Positions 1 through 11,220 of a DNA stretch of 64,000 nucleotides are shown here, one piece after another. The DNA is from Pegea sp. RAD2-039 (Eukaryota > Chordata > Thaliacea > Salpida > Salpidae). The stretch covers positions 434,001 through 498,000 of the forward strand of contig JAQGEQ010000179.1 of assembly GCA_034620365.1 (NCBI GenBank). Reading direction: 5' to 3'. The notes under the pieces were generated by a model. It saw only the letters and a program-made list of their open reading frames with translations, was not told the origin of the DNA and searched no databases. Position 1 is the first letter of the stretch, and each line of letters starts with the position of its first letter. Position numbers and translations under genes: made by a program.

Positions 1-888
1 AAAAAGGATGATATTTTTAAGCTAGTCCAGAACTTGGATTGCAAATACTTCAACACAATCAAAAGTTTCCACTTTTTTGATTTCATATATACCTAAGTAA
101 AAAGTCTTAATTTAAATGTGATGTACTCAATATAATACTATAGCTCTGTTTTGTCTGAAGTCATTGCATTACAATATTTGGTTATCAAATTATAAAAAGA
201 ATTAGTTTAGTTTGTTGTAGTATAAATTATTTCTAAGTGTTTAAGTTTAACATTTTTTGGTATTATAGTAATTTAAATTAATATTTAATTTTTTCTCTTA
301 CTTTTGTTTCTGTCTAGAAAATTTGTTTATATAGAAATAATTTCATGAAAGTATGTTTATTTTACATCAAAATGAAAATATTCACTTTTATATAGTACTT
401 AAAAAGTATGAAGCACAATTTTGAATTACTTCCAATTTAAAACTTGCCTTTATGGTTTCTAACCGATTTAATTTCAAATTTCAATAAATTAATTTACGAT
501 AATGATTTTAATTTAAATGTTTTATATGCAAAAAAATTGTTTGCAAAATTAAAAAAAAATAAAATTTTTCCAACTATGTAATTTTGAAACTACAAAATAA
601 GGTGTTTAAAATTGAGCTTATTTAACTACGTATTTAACAATTATCTTTAATAATATCTCTAGCTAAAATATGTTTTGAAGTTTTTAAAAGAATATTTATA
701 GTGAAATTAGGATTATTATTGATATATTTGAAACTTGTATATATATACTTATGTTTTTCACTCTTATTATTCATAAGCTTAAGCAGTTTGCAATAACAAA
801 TGATTTGCTTACTAAAGCATGTGAGTAATAAAATATTTTTAGAAAATCTCTGAAAATTCAAGTTTTTTTTTTTGTAAAACTTTGTATA
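1..888. other. A+T-rich flank, no gene seen
   Basis: Very A+T-rich sequence with no supported gene. The only longer open frame here (634-861, minus) has Phe/Lys/Asn/Ile-rich composition typical of chance frames in such DNA. No clear promoter elements can be named upstream of the reading frame that starts at 889. Confidence 0.6.
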
Positions 889-2715
889 ATGACAAAGATC
901 TTAAAAAATCACAGAAAAGTGAAGATGGTTACAACAATATTACCTAATTATTATTCATGCTTAAAAAAATTTATATTAAAAAATGATTGTTTTTATGTTG
1001 TTACGGACAAGTTACTCAAAAACGCAAAAGAGCATTTGTTGGATGAAACTTTTCAAGAAACTTATTTTAACGTTGATAAAACTGTCAGTAACTTGGAAGA
1101 TGAGTTCTTTGGAAATACGTTGATAAAACAAAATTTAGCAGTAGCTGGACATATTTACTGGATATCAATAGATGGTGATATGTTTAATGTATCAGAAATT
1201 CGAAATTTTCAAACTAAAAATAAGGAATATGAAAAAGTAGTCGCTGATTTGTTGCTTCATCTTGGTTTTGAATATATAAAAAAGAAAGTTAAAAGTATAG
1301 AAGAGCATTTTGCTTGCCTTGAAATCTTAAAACGCTTTCTTTTTATTACTAACACAATAAAAGATTATCATCAATTTTGGAAAAAGCAAGTATTAGCTTT
1401 ATCTGCTTTTATTTACTTAATCTCAGACATATTGCCTAAAGTTGATAAAAGTAGTCTCCATGGAAAGGATAAACTTAAATCAATAGCTGAACAGTTTTCA
1501 CCGATTTCAAATCACAATGTCAGAAAATCAATGAATGTTAAAGCAACATTAGACCACCAGTACAAATTGCTATCTTTTTTGGATTGCTTTGTTTACAAAC
1601 TGTTTAAATCTGATAAAATTGAGTTGGGACATCAACCTTATAAAGAACATATATTCAATCTGATGGCAAAAGTATTGTACTTTGAAATGATTTTGTTTTA
1701 CAAAACAGAATACAAACATGTTTTAAGTAGACCAATTACTCACTGTGGTAGGTGGATAGATATTGTAACCACTAGCAGACAAATTGACAATAGAATTGTT
1801 TTGTTTAAACTAAAAAAGTTTGTTTATTGTTTAGTAATTTGCTGTAAAATATTATTTTCAGTTAAGATTACAAACTACATTTTGCTTACACCTTCAATTA
1901 CCGGGATCAAAGATAATTTTGATTCCAATTCTAAGATTTACAAATACTTTGGCTTTAATAAAACCGGTACATTCATATCATTAATTGATGAAAATGAAAA
2001 AGAGACGAACAAAATCAAAAGTTTAACTCTTTTGTCCAAGCAACTGTATTATGTAGAAATTTTGTCTTCTAAGATTATTAACTATAAACATTTTTTCATC
2101 TCGTTTCAAAATATCTATTTTGTCATGAAAAGACATATCCGTAGAGAGTTATCAAAGTATTTCAATGATTTTCAACTGAATTCTTTGATGTCTAATACCG
2201 ATGATATATTCAATGATGAAAGTCTTACAAAAATCTGGCCGAATATAGATGATCTATTAATGACTTTTCAATTTACTGGCTTAATTGATATAGCAAAAAC
2301 TGAGCTGCTCATTGCATACGAAAAATTATTGAGACACTGTTTCAGAAATAAAGGTAAAAGAAATTGGGATTGTTTAATATCGCAACTGTGGCAACAAATA
2401 AATGATTACATCGAGCACAAAATGGTTAGTGATAATAAATATTTTTTCAACACTTATAAGGATATTTTTAGTGTTATGGTATTTCTTAAAGAAATTAAAT
2501 TCTCTTTTGGAATAGGATTAAGGACTAAACAAAAAGAATCATTTACTACATCTTCACTTTTACTTCTTATACCCAAAGTTAATACATCTCAACTCTTGCT
2601 ACTACTTGACTCTTATTCAGCAAAGATGAAGCAATCAGCTACATGTGACTATTTAACTTATAAATTTGAATGTTACAAACTCACAGAAGAACTTATAAGT
2701 TTATACAAACATTGA
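889..2715 (+). CDS. Unidentified 608-codon reading frame (5' part of a frame-broken gene)
   Basis: I do not recognise the family. The frame runs 608 codons without a stop in DNA of about 70% A+T, which chance cannot easily give, so it is or recently was coding. The product is rich in Lys, Leu, Ile, Phe and Tyr and looks like a mostly helical intracellular protein. There is no N-terminal signal peptide. One hydrophobic run of about 15 residues lies near residues 310-324 (FVYCLVICCKILFSV) and a Leu-rich stretch near 553-575 (SLLLLIPK...QLLLLLD), too weak to claim membrane segments. The ATG at 889 is the first Met of the frame. The frame ends at 2713-2715, but similar protein continues in the -1 frame from about 2700 (next entry), so the stop is probably due to a one-base deletion or sequence error. 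A 2.2-kb stretch without evident introns suggests a single-exon gene, a large last exon or a retrocopy. Confidence 0.7.
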   Translation: MTKILKNHRKVKMVTTILPNYYSCLKKFILKNDCFYVVTDKLLKNAKEHLLDETFQETYFNVDKTVSNLEDEFFGNTLIKQNLAVAGHIYWISIDGDMFNVSEIRNFQTKNKEYEKVVADLLLHLGFEYIKKKVKSIEEHFACLEILKRFLFITNTIKDYHQFWKKQVLALSAFIYLISDILPKVDKSSLHGKDKLKSIAEQFSPISNHNVRKSMNVKATLDHQYKLLSFLDCFVYKLFKSDKIELGHQPYKEHIFNLMAKVLYFEMILFYKTEYKHVLSRPITHCGRWIDIVTTSRQIDNRIVLFKLKKFVYCLVICCKILFSVKITNYILLTPSITGIKDNFDSNSKIYKYFGFNKTGTFISLIDENEKETNKIKSLTLLSKQLYYVEILSSKIINYKHFFISFQNIYFVMKRHIRRELSKYFNDFQLNSLMSNTDDIFNDESLTKIWPNIDDLLMTFQFTGLIDIAKTELLIAYEKLLRHCFRNKGKRNWDCLISQLWQQINDYIEHKMVSDNKYFFNTYKDIFSVMVFLKEIKFSFGIGLRTKQKESFTTSSLLLLIPKVNTSQLLLLLDSYSAKMKQSATCDYLTYKFECYKLTEELISLYKH

Positions 2716-3131
2716 ATTTCTTGTTAGCAAATACATTAATAAGTTTGAGTGAATATAAAAAACTGGAAGAGTTTTTTGTTAAAGCTAGTACTTTTTGTCT
2801 CAGTATAAAATGGGTGAGAGGACGTGTATGTGTATTCACTTGTTGGTTTGAAATATTAAGCTGTTTTTCTAATCAAAATCCACATGAGATGGCAATTTTT
2901 AGTTACAAAATGTTAGCTGAAAAGTTAGAAGAATTTGCTAAAAACTTTGAAGTTATTTTTGTATATGAACATGTCATTGAATTCGTGGAAAATTTGTTTA
3001 ATAAGTGCAGAATAAATTCACATAAAATCATGGATGGCTTAGACCTTTCTTTAAAATCAAAGAAAAGAAAAACTACTGAGAGAGCATTAGAAACTATCGA
3101 TAAAGCCCACAGAAAATTTAACACTTTTTAA
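2670..3131 (+). CDS. Continuation of the unidentified gene in the -1 frame (C-terminal part)
   Basis: This 153-codon frame overlaps the end of the 608-codon frame by 46 bases and continues with the same composition, ending in a Lys/Arg-rich tail (SLKSKKRKTTERALETIDKA) and a TAA at 3129-3131. Only codons from about 2700 on are likely to be coding; the 'ATG' at 2670 lies where the first frame is still used. Together the two parts would give roughly 745 residues. No X XXY YYZ slippery heptamer is visible at the junction, so programmed frameshifting is not supported. Removing a 29-base GT...AG stretch at 2699-2727 would restore the frame, but that is shorter than normal animal introns. A one-base deletion, in the genome or in the assembly, is the simplest reading. 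A basic tail could be a nuclear signal; that is inference. Confidence 0.6.
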   Translation: MLQTHRRTYKFIQTLNFLLANTLISLSEYKKLEEFFVKASTFCLSIKWVRGRVCVFTCWFEILSCFSNQNPHEMAIFSYKMLAEKLEEFAKNFEVIFVYEHVIEFVENLFNKCRINSHKIMDGLDLSLKSKKRKTTERALETIDKAHRKFNTF

Positions 3132-5544
3132 AGTTGATAACGAATTTATTTTCTTTTTCCGAAAAGTCTTATTAGAAATAACCAGCTCAAACAAGAGCCA
3201 AACCTCTGTAAGAATAATACTTTAATATGTTTGATCAAGTTTTTGCTTTAATGGATAATAGCTTTGACTGTAATATAAATGTTCACTGTGTTTTTTCCTA
3301 TTTTTTACTGTATTAATAAATTAACCAAAATAAAAGCTAATAAAGAAATAAAAATAATTGAATGTATATTTCAAAAAGGTGAACTGCTATTAAAATACAA
3401 TTTAATAAAAAGCCCACCGAAAAGTTTAAAATCATCTAGATCTATTTCCTTTCTTTTCTATAGCTTCCGAACTGCAAAGAAGTACTTCTGGTTAATTTTT
3501 GTTGTTTTTATAAATATGTAGTTCTGAGCCAAGTTGTAAAATAGAACATTTGTCTAACGACTCAAAGGGCTTAAAGTTTCTGGGATTGTATGAAAGATCA
3601 TCATGTGTGAAAGATTTACCTTTTTAAATTAATTAGAAATAGAATTTATTCCACAAATAGTCTTTCAAGTTTGTTTTACTTAAAAGCCTACAAATTAAGT
3701 TTGAATAAATTATAAGGTTGATTTTACTAACTTGGATCTTATCCAAAAGTATAGTAAGAATATTTTTGGCTTGATAGATATTTTCATAAAACTTATAAAA
3801 AGAGCTTAGGATAAAAATGGTTTACTGATTTGTTTTATTCTAATATCAAATAAATTCTACCAATCAATCTTAAAACTATGTTAGGTTGCTTTAAACAAAC
3901 GATTTGAGTCTAATATCATTTTCCCCAAAAGTTAGCTAAAAGTTACATGGCTAGATGCTCATACTCTCATTTTAGCTTATTGACAAAGTGAGATGTTGAT
4001 GTTGATCTGCTTCCTAATCTTTCTCCAATCCTTGATTATCATAAGATAATTGACCTTTATCCAATCTATGGTTTTTATTTTATTTGTAATTATCATTTTT
4101 AAGATTTGTCATTAAAACGAAGACTTATAATGCTGCTGAGATGCCAGCTGGTAAACAAAAGCTACAACTTGATGTAAAATTTAGACTGTCATGATGCTCT
4201 GTTGATAGCTTTTCTCCATATTTCACGACCGGCTACAAGTTAAGACAGGTTGTCTACCTAGCTGTTTCAAGGAAGATTTCATCAGATGTTTGCACTATTA
4301 TTAAAGCACCCTTTTTTTGAAATAGAACTGCATCACTATGTTAAGAAACTGCGATGTACATTCAAGATGTCGGTAATTTTCTACAGGACTTTTTTATTTA
4401 CAATATCGAAGACTTTAGTAAGGTGATACCGAGAAACTTGTTTAGCTTACGACTTTTTTGAGGTTTGACTAGGAACAAAGACCAGCTTAATATAATGAGT
4501 AATAAGCAATCTTATCATTACAACTGAATAATTTGGCTTGTAATGGTATAATTGATTTAAGCTAACTTTACTTCAACAATATTGTAGAACCAGGTAAAAT
4601 TAACCTTTAAAGTAGTTGCCCATACATATTAAAACTAAAAACCAAACGAGAATTTTACCAACTAATCTCAGTGAATATATTATTATAAAGATGAAATTAT
4701 TAATTCACACATTTATGTTTTACTTGCTGACACCTTAATTTAGAATGTAATGAGTCAGCAGCTTCTGAGCCTGTAATGTGTTTCAGGAAGAATATCTTTA
4801 ACTATAGAAGGCACAATCCTATTCAGTAAAAATTTTACCTGAAATAAAGAAGAGTTATACTACTATGGCTCGATTAAAACTAACATCTTAGTGGCGCTTC
4901 TTGTCTCCTAGTTTGCACAAATAAAGCAGTGTGTAGCCAGCACTTTGTTCGTTAAAGTTTCTGTTACCCACAAGTCAAAGTTCACTAAGAGCAGCAATAT
5001 CAATACTCAGACAATTGAGCTTCAAGGCAGTTACTTTCAGGCCGTTGTTGTTTACTGAATCTAGCATTGCCCAAAGATTTCAACGTTCCAGTTTTAAATT
5101 TGAAAAAAAATTGAATTTTTTCCATTCTGAAGCAAGAAGTGCTTTCCCGAAAAGGACTGATTCATACTGTCATCAGTGAAACGACTCACACCTCCAAATC
5201 GTCTATCTTAGAATCAAAATCGTGTGTCATCTTCTATTACTAACTAGGCCTATATTTTCATTGCTATAAAACTTTGTTGTGGTTTGACATACTTCTTTTA
5301 TGTTTGCGTAAATAGCTTTGATTATAGCGGAGAGCAACCTGCACAGAACCACCTCTACTTTGTAGATCTAATGCTTGGTGACACTGCCCGGTGAACTGGG
5401 ACTTCAAGATCAGTAGATTACAAGTCTTATATTAGACTCTTTTTTATATTCGTATCCTAGATGAGTTGCCTACCGATTGTTGATTTTTTTATCCAATTTG
5501 CACTTTCTTTCTAGAATTACTTTCATAGCATTTTTTTCTTCCGA
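3132..5544. other. Gene-free stretch, possible upstream part of the LINE
   Basis: No supported gene. The 80-codon frame at 3279-3521 is low-complexity and probably chance. From about 3.9 kb on, the base composition is less A+T-rich than the flanks and continues into the LINE relic that is recognisable from 5.5 kb. The 5' half of that element (ORF1 and endonuclease) may lie here in unreadable form, but I could not find a diagnostic motif. Confidence 0.4.
3315..3320 (+). terminator. Possible poly(A) signal for the unidentified gene
   Basis: AATAAA lies about 185 bases after the TAA at 3129-3131, a reasonable 3'UTR length. The hexamer is common by chance in this DNA, so this is only a candidate. 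Confidence 0.3.
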
Positions 5545-6750
5545 AGCAACCACGAGACAATGGCACTATTTGCTGATCATTTGGATCATGTTTTCACAAA
5601 CAATTCTGACTCATCTTTTTCACAAAAACTAACTTTCTAAATATCGATTTTGGTTCCTTTCTCAAAGATGTAATGACCTGATGCTCAAAGATACTCCATT
5701 GATAAGCTGTTTTAGTCTCTACACCAAAGGTTATGCTCTTCAGTAAATAAACCTACTACTAGTATAATCTATGTAGACATTTGCAATCAATTTCAATTTT
5801 AGTAAGAACCTTCAGACAATTTAATTTGTAACTCTTCTCTTTTAGAGTTTTTTTTGCTATTTCCTATGGATAGACATCAACAAGTCATCATACATAACTC
5901 TGTTTTAAATTTTGTTGGGTTTCTTATGCTGCTCCCAAAGGCAGCATTGTTATCCCTTTTTTCCTTAATGTTTATTTCAGGACAACACAGACTATTTCAT
6001 AAATGGTTCTGAAAATTTAATGGTTTTTGCCAACAGTGTCAAAATCTTTAATACTAACTCAACTACTTGTTAACATTTGCTGAGTCTACCAGCCTGTGAC
6101 TTCGATTTATAAAACTCAAGCAGGCTACTGACAAATGTTTTCACCTCTAAATAATCCTTACAACTTTAACCCAACATCACTTGAAGTTTATCTGAATACC
6201 AATAAAATTTCTCGATGTCCTACCATTAAATATTTAGAGATCTTTATCTCTGCCGATTTAAAATGGGTCCACCACGTAAATTATTTATTCAGAATTGGTT
6301 TATCTACTTTATACCAAATTCTCAAAAATATTAAAACCAGAAATATTTTGATACTGTTAAAACTTTTTACCACGTACATCCTTCATATCGAGCTCTTCTG
6401 TATTCTTCATCTTGAAAAGGTCTTATAAGTCTTACTTTCATTCAAGGATTATTTACTATAAAAGTTTTTCTTAGATGTGACATATCCTTCTTTTCATACA
6501 AAGGCCGTCTATGTAAGCTTAATATAACATACTTGCAATATCGATACGCTTTCTTCAACTTCGTATTACTATCTAAAACCATTGATAGTTTCTGTCATCT
6601 TAACTTCATTGACTTCTTTAGAGATCACAATCTTTTATATGCCCTCGTAGATCCATCAATTCGCAAAATTAACGCACTCAACAACACCCAGTAGACTAAT
6701 AGCTTTTTCAATAAGGTTTCGAATCTTCTCCTGACTAAATCGAAATCTAT
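5545..6750 (+). mobile_element. Decayed non-LTR retrotransposon (LINE), linker, RT and C-terminal part
   Basis: Several pieces appear in order on the plus strand, with stops and frame changes between them. At 5553-5640 a frame reads LFADHLDHVFTNN, the segment that precedes RT in CR1/L2/Jockey-type elements. At 5870-5985 a frame reads AAPKGSIVIPFFLNVY, matching the usual GVPQGSVLGPLLF block. At 6020-6049 MVFANSVKIF stands where FADDVKIF is expected, so both catalytic Asp residues are replaced. At 6135-6428 (97 open codons) comes the post-RT thumb region (KYLEIFISADLKW, LSTLYQILKN), followed to about 6750 by the conserved C-terminal block with QYRYAFFNFVLL and SFFNKVSNLL. The element is clearly dead and old. 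Family assignment beyond CR1/L2/Jockey-like is not safe by eye. Confidence 0.8.
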
Positions 6751-7199
6751 CATCTTTTTTTAAAATTATATCTAAAAAAGTAGCATTTAAGTGATTTCGT
6801 CAACAAGTGAATTATATGCTTTATTATTGTTATATAAATATAGTATTTTGCCGCTGATGTAAATGTGTTAAACGTCATTCTTGTATAGGCGGTTGTCATT
6901 CGGTAATAGACTATCTTGTGGATAGAGCCTACCGTTAGTATACTTATCCTTGTTGTTAGTCGTCTTATTAATTTGAAGAAAACTCTATATAAAGTCATTA
7001 TCATTACAATTTGTTCAAATTATTCAAGTTTATTTCTTGGACGAATTGTTGCTGGTAGTGTTGGCGTTATTGAAGCTTTGTGCTGTTAAAGCTTAGCAAC
7101 GGTTAAGATAGTTTCTTTTTGCCATACCTATTATGGATTGTTCATTCTATTCGAGTAAGTATATTTGCTTTTTTACTGTAACAAAGTTGATTTTATATA
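6751..7199. other. Region between the two retroelement relics; possible LTR remnant
   Basis: This stretch separates the LINE from the gag-like segment. It contains a TATATAAAG-type box near 6984-6992, as an LTR promoter might, and lies where a 5' LTR and leader of the following gypsy element would be expected. No matching 3' LTR was found and no primer binding site could be identified, so the LTR reading is inference. Confidence 0.3.
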
Positions 7200-8200
7200 A
7201 AGGAATAGATTGATTGTCGAAACCAAGAAAGTTGTCCAAAGACCCAAATAATCCGTTGACAGTCATAAGGTGGCGTCACTGGAAGAAAGATTTTATCGTT
7301 TTCTTAAACAGGTGCGTGACGAATGGAAATGATGAGAACAAATGAGCTGTTCTTGTCACAAGCGAAGCCCCAGAAGTGTACCATTACTTTGAGAGCTGTC
7401 AGACTCATGCATAAGCTGAAGCGACGCTGAAACGGTTGTATCTAAAGAAACCAAATAACATTTTTGCGCTTCATCTGCTACAAACAGACAAGCAGAGGCC
7501 AAGTCAGTCTATAAAAAGCTTTCGGTGAACTTTGGTACGTCTAGCAAAGAACTGTGATTTTATGATTGTCACTGTAGCAAAATGCAATAATAGCCAGATC
7601 AGGGATTCATTGAGCTCAAGGAGGAGGACCAAGCGGAACCGACAGTAGCTGCCATGAAAGAAGTTTATTTAAAATGTGGAGGTAGCAAACCTGATGATTT
7701 AAAGAGATGCCGAGCTGGTTCGAGCATATGTTTCGAAGTGAGAGGAAGGGCCACTATTCGAGTCTGTCATCTTTACAAGAGGTTCCCCTGAATACAGTAA
7801 GAAAGACAAAGAATTGAGAGAAGCAATGACTACCCAAAGACATGAAGTACTGAGGTTTACTCGTTTTTTAGGCAATTGAACCATGCAATGATGATAGATG
7901 TCTCTGTTGCGGGTGAGGTATTTAAGACTTTTATTGATACCGGATCGTTGAAGAGCTTTGTAAGTGGAAAGGTTGCTAGGAACTTGAAAGTTTATAATAT
8001 TCAAAATCCATTTAAGGTGAAATTGGCTAAGATGTTCAAAATAAATTAATCTTGCAAAGTTAAACTCAAACTAAAAAAAAAGTGCAAAAATATAAATCTG
8101 TTTGTCATGGAGGGCCTCGGTGTAGAGGTGGTGCTTGGAAGGGACTTCCTTAAAACTCATAAGAAGCTTGTGTTCGAGTTAACATTTTTAGATTTTAATT
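7200..8200 (+). mobile_element. Decayed Ty3/gypsy-type gag and protease segment
   Basis: The plus strand carries, in broken frames, a gag-like region (WRHWKKDFIVFLNR near 7270; LYLKKPNNIFALHLLQTDKQ near 7440; LAKNCDFMIVTV; QIRDSLSS near 7600). A damaged zinc-knuckle follows at about 7728-7770, where CFEVRGRATIRVCH stands for a C-F-x-C...H...C box after small indels. At 7876-8190 a retropepsin-like protease is nearly intact in one frame with a single stop at 8047-8049: FIDTGSLKSFVSG with the catalytic DTG at 7936-7944, and the C-terminal flap-side block VVLGRDFLKTHKKL at 8128-8169. RT, RNase H and integrase are not seen, so the copy is truncated after the protease. The 101-codon minus-strand frame at 7699-8004 is a shadow of this element. 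Confidence 0.8.
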
Positions 8201-10080
8201 TGACGATAAAAGTATCACACGAAGTTGATATCGTTTGACTAAAATTTATTATTAGCTAAACCTTAAATTAAATCTCAAATTAGAATTGATCTAACAATTT
8301 TTCCTTAAAAAGCTTCATGTTGAAATTTAGCTTAGAATTTTTAAAGGTTCTGCCTTAATTTTCTATATAGCAACAAATAAAGTAAATAAAATCATCAATT
8401 AATTCACTAATATTTAATACTTCCAAACAATGAAATTTATTTAGATGCAAGAAAAAAAAACTTTTTATTCTAAAATTTCTTAAATTGTAAAACTTGGAAT
8501 TGATTATTAAGTAAAAATCTTGGTTACACAAATCTCAAACAAAAATTAAAAAACTATAGGTTACACAATTGTAAATTGTAAAATAATACAAAAAGCTTCC
8601 AAATCACGTTTTCGATTTATAAAGCAAATTTCGAGTTTAATTATAAGCCGCAAAAGTAACCAGCAGTTTATTCAAAAATGAAGTCTAACATCTTTAAAAA
8701 TCTTTGTAGGTGTTTCTAAAAGTAATTGGTTTACTGTTTTAATTAGTAACCAAAATGATAGACTTTGAAGAAATTAAAACCTGCTTTTTCATTTATTTGT
8801 TAACGACCCACAAAAGTTTTAGTAAAATCAGTAACTCTATATTGCTTTTTACTCAATTAGTTATAAATAAATAACAGTCTTTACTAATTACAAAATTTGA
8901 AGAAAAAAAATTAGTTTAAGAACAAAAATTTAAGAGATCATTCACAAAACTTGCTTCAAATAACAAATTTATTATTTATTTTTCTTCTTGTATATCTCTT
9001 AAAGAGTTTATTCTTTCTACTGCTCAAGTAAAAGAACTAAATTTAATGTCTTCATTACAGAGCTAGATAAAAATCTTCACTTTGTTTATCCTAATGGTCG
9101 ATAATTAATAATTAAAATAAATAAATAATAACTTTATTTCTAACTCACTTAAAAAATTGCAGCTTCAATTTTAGTTATTCATTTTTAATTGCATTTATTA
9201 TTTGCTTTGTATTCACGCAAGATAGAACTTTCCCAAATTGAAGCAAAATTCCATCATGCACAACAGCAAGAATTTGATTTTTCTACATTATTAGTTTATC
9301 AAAGTAAATATTTTGTATAATTTTGTGAGTTTACGTTAATTGATTATTATTATAATCAATATATATATATTTAAAAACTAATTATGTTTATTAACTATTA
9401 TATCATTAAACAATTTTGACTGTAAAACAGGTTTAGTTTATGCAAAACTAATCAAAAATGTTTTAAAGGGTCAAAAGGTGATGAACTGTGGTCGGCTAGA
9501 AAAATTTTATCTATCAACCAGAAGTCAAAAGATATAGTGGGAAGTTATAAGGATATATTAAATATAGATTCTATTATAAAATTGTAAAACTTTGTAGTAT
9601 TATAATCAGTTATAAACAAAATATTAGTAAAAATTATCAAGATAAGCAACTATTGTAAAACTACGAATATAATATTGTTATTGTTACAAGATATGAACAA
9701 ATCTCTTCAGTATAGGGATTTATAATTTCATCAATATGTATCTAAACTGTATTTTTGATCAATTTTATAAACTATTAGCTGTTAAATGTATCTAATAATT
9801 ATTCGATATCTGTTTTCTAGAGATCTTACTTTGTGTTATAATCTAATAAACATTTTTGATGCATTTGATTTTTATAGGTTTATTCAGGTTTCAATTTTTT
9901 ATTCAATTTCTAAAACTTTACCAAGGCCAGGAAAATTAAATAGCCTTATAACGATAATGTTGAAGCAAAAGTTTTGTTTGTAAAATAGGTCTTATGCAGA
10001 GTCACTTTTTAACTAAATAAATACTGAAAGAAACATTTTTGAGTTTGAAGTTTTCACATGCAAATGACCATCCAGCCAAA
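8201..10080. other. A+T-rich stretch, no gene seen
   Basis: No supported coding sequence. An (AT)6 tract lies at 9359-9370. The 65-codon frame at 9786-9983 has no features that set it apart from chance. Anything left of the pol region of the preceding gypsy relic has been lost or is unreadable. Confidence 0.5.
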
Positions 10081-10082
10081 TG

Positions 10083-10206
10083 AAAGAAGTGTTTTGCTAT
10101 CTTTGTGACTATTCAACTGGCAAAAAACGTCACCCCAAGAAGCATCAAGCGGCTCGCACCAAAGATTACCGATGAAGTGATTGTGAAAAATGTTGCGATA
10201 GAAAGC
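10083..10206 (+). pseudogene. Possible relic of a C2H2 zinc-finger array
   Basis: One plus-strand frame reads FCYLCDYSTGKKRHPKKH, with the spacing C-x2-C ... H-x3-H and the CDYxT and KKH residues common in C2H2 fingers. A linker-like QAARTKDYR follows, then a stop (TGA) and SDCEKCC, where the next finger would start. The match is short and carries a stop, so this may be a decayed finger gene or chance. Confidence 0.3.
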
Positions 10207-10310
10207 TAATGATAGATTACATTACAATAATAATGAAACTTCTTTTACCTAAAAATCAACTTTTAAAAGTCACATTAGAACAGTTCATTGAAAATTGACA
10301 CCATTTTCGT

Positions 10311-11220
10311 TTAAGAACTTTTGGCTAAAAGCTTGTCTTTTTTAGACCAATTTTCATCAAAACGTCTATATTGTGATGAAAATCGGTCTATCAGCATCTG
10401 TAGGTCTTTTGCTGAATGTACAACAATTGCTGCGTGATAGGCAATTGCAGTTAATGGATGGTGATATTTTTTACCCTGATCTTCTTTTTTTGACGTGATG
10501 CATTGAAAAGACTTCTTTCGGACCTTGAATGAAGTTAGATTTCTTTGGAAGACGAATGAAACGCTTGTTTTAGTAATATTGAGAAGAAAATCCCAAGAAG
10601 TGTTGAGGCAAAAAAACATCCCTGTTTTACTCCATTTTTTATGGTAAATGGTTCCGAGCAGCTTCTATCATACTGGACTGTTGCCTTTGAAACAACTGTT
10701 ACCAAACAGGCTTGTTAAATATATAAGCAATCTTCAACAATATCAAGAACAAATTTTCTCTACTAACAAGGTCAAAAGCTTTGGTAAGGTCAATGAAGGC
10801 GAACACAAAGATCTATTTTATTTTTGCATTTTCCTTAGTTGACGCACATAACAAATTATTTCCCTGACGGGTGGTTTTGATCTGAAACCACTTTAGGATT
10901 CTGGATATCTCGTTTCAGCTAGTATTTGCAGGCAAAGGAGTAGCACATGAGCGAATGCTTTGCCTACAAGGTTAAGCAAGGATATTCTTTTGTGATTATT
11001 TCAATCGGACCTGGCACTCTTGTTTATGCAAAATATTATGATATTTGCATCAAGTATGTCTTTTGGAATTTGTCCTACTCTCCACCATTTGATTACAATG
11101 TTGCAGAGAAGGAGCAGAAAGCAAGTTTTACATTGATTCAGTACATTGCTACCTAGTGTTTTTCTAGGATCCATTGCAGAAATGGCTTTGCTGAGTTCTT
11201 CTCTTGTTGGTTCGTAATCT
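10311..11220 (-). mobile_element. Decayed LINE reverse transcriptase (second family)
   Basis: Read on the minus strand from high to low coordinates, the RT blocks come in order: EPTREELSKAISAMDPRKT (about 11215-11156), DANIIIFCINKSARSD and KRISLLNLVGKAFAHVLLL (about 11060-10950), PES*SGFRSKP (10904-10872), AFIDLTKAFDLV motif A (10800-10765), a damaged GVKQGC region, and AIAYHAAIVVHSAKDLQMLI (about 10455-10390) where YADDAA... is expected. The YADD catalytic pair has been deleted. Several frame changes and stops interrupt it, so it is dead. The 102-codon minus frame at 10311-10619 is its last part. The block style (SLLNLVGKAFA, LTKAFD) differs from the LINE at 5.5-6.75 kb, so two families are present. 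Confidence 0.85.

Noticed and set aside
2690..2730. Programmed -1 ribosomal frameshift
   Set aside because: The frame relation fits -1, but no slippery heptamer or clear downstream structure is present at the overlap.
7699..8004. Minus-strand 101-codon frame
   Set aside because: Antisense to the gypsy zinc-knuckle and protease region, which has clear motifs on the plus strand.
10648..11156. Plus-strand frames of 64 and 69 codons
   Set aside because: Antisense to the minus-strand LINE RT, which shows ordered RT motifs.
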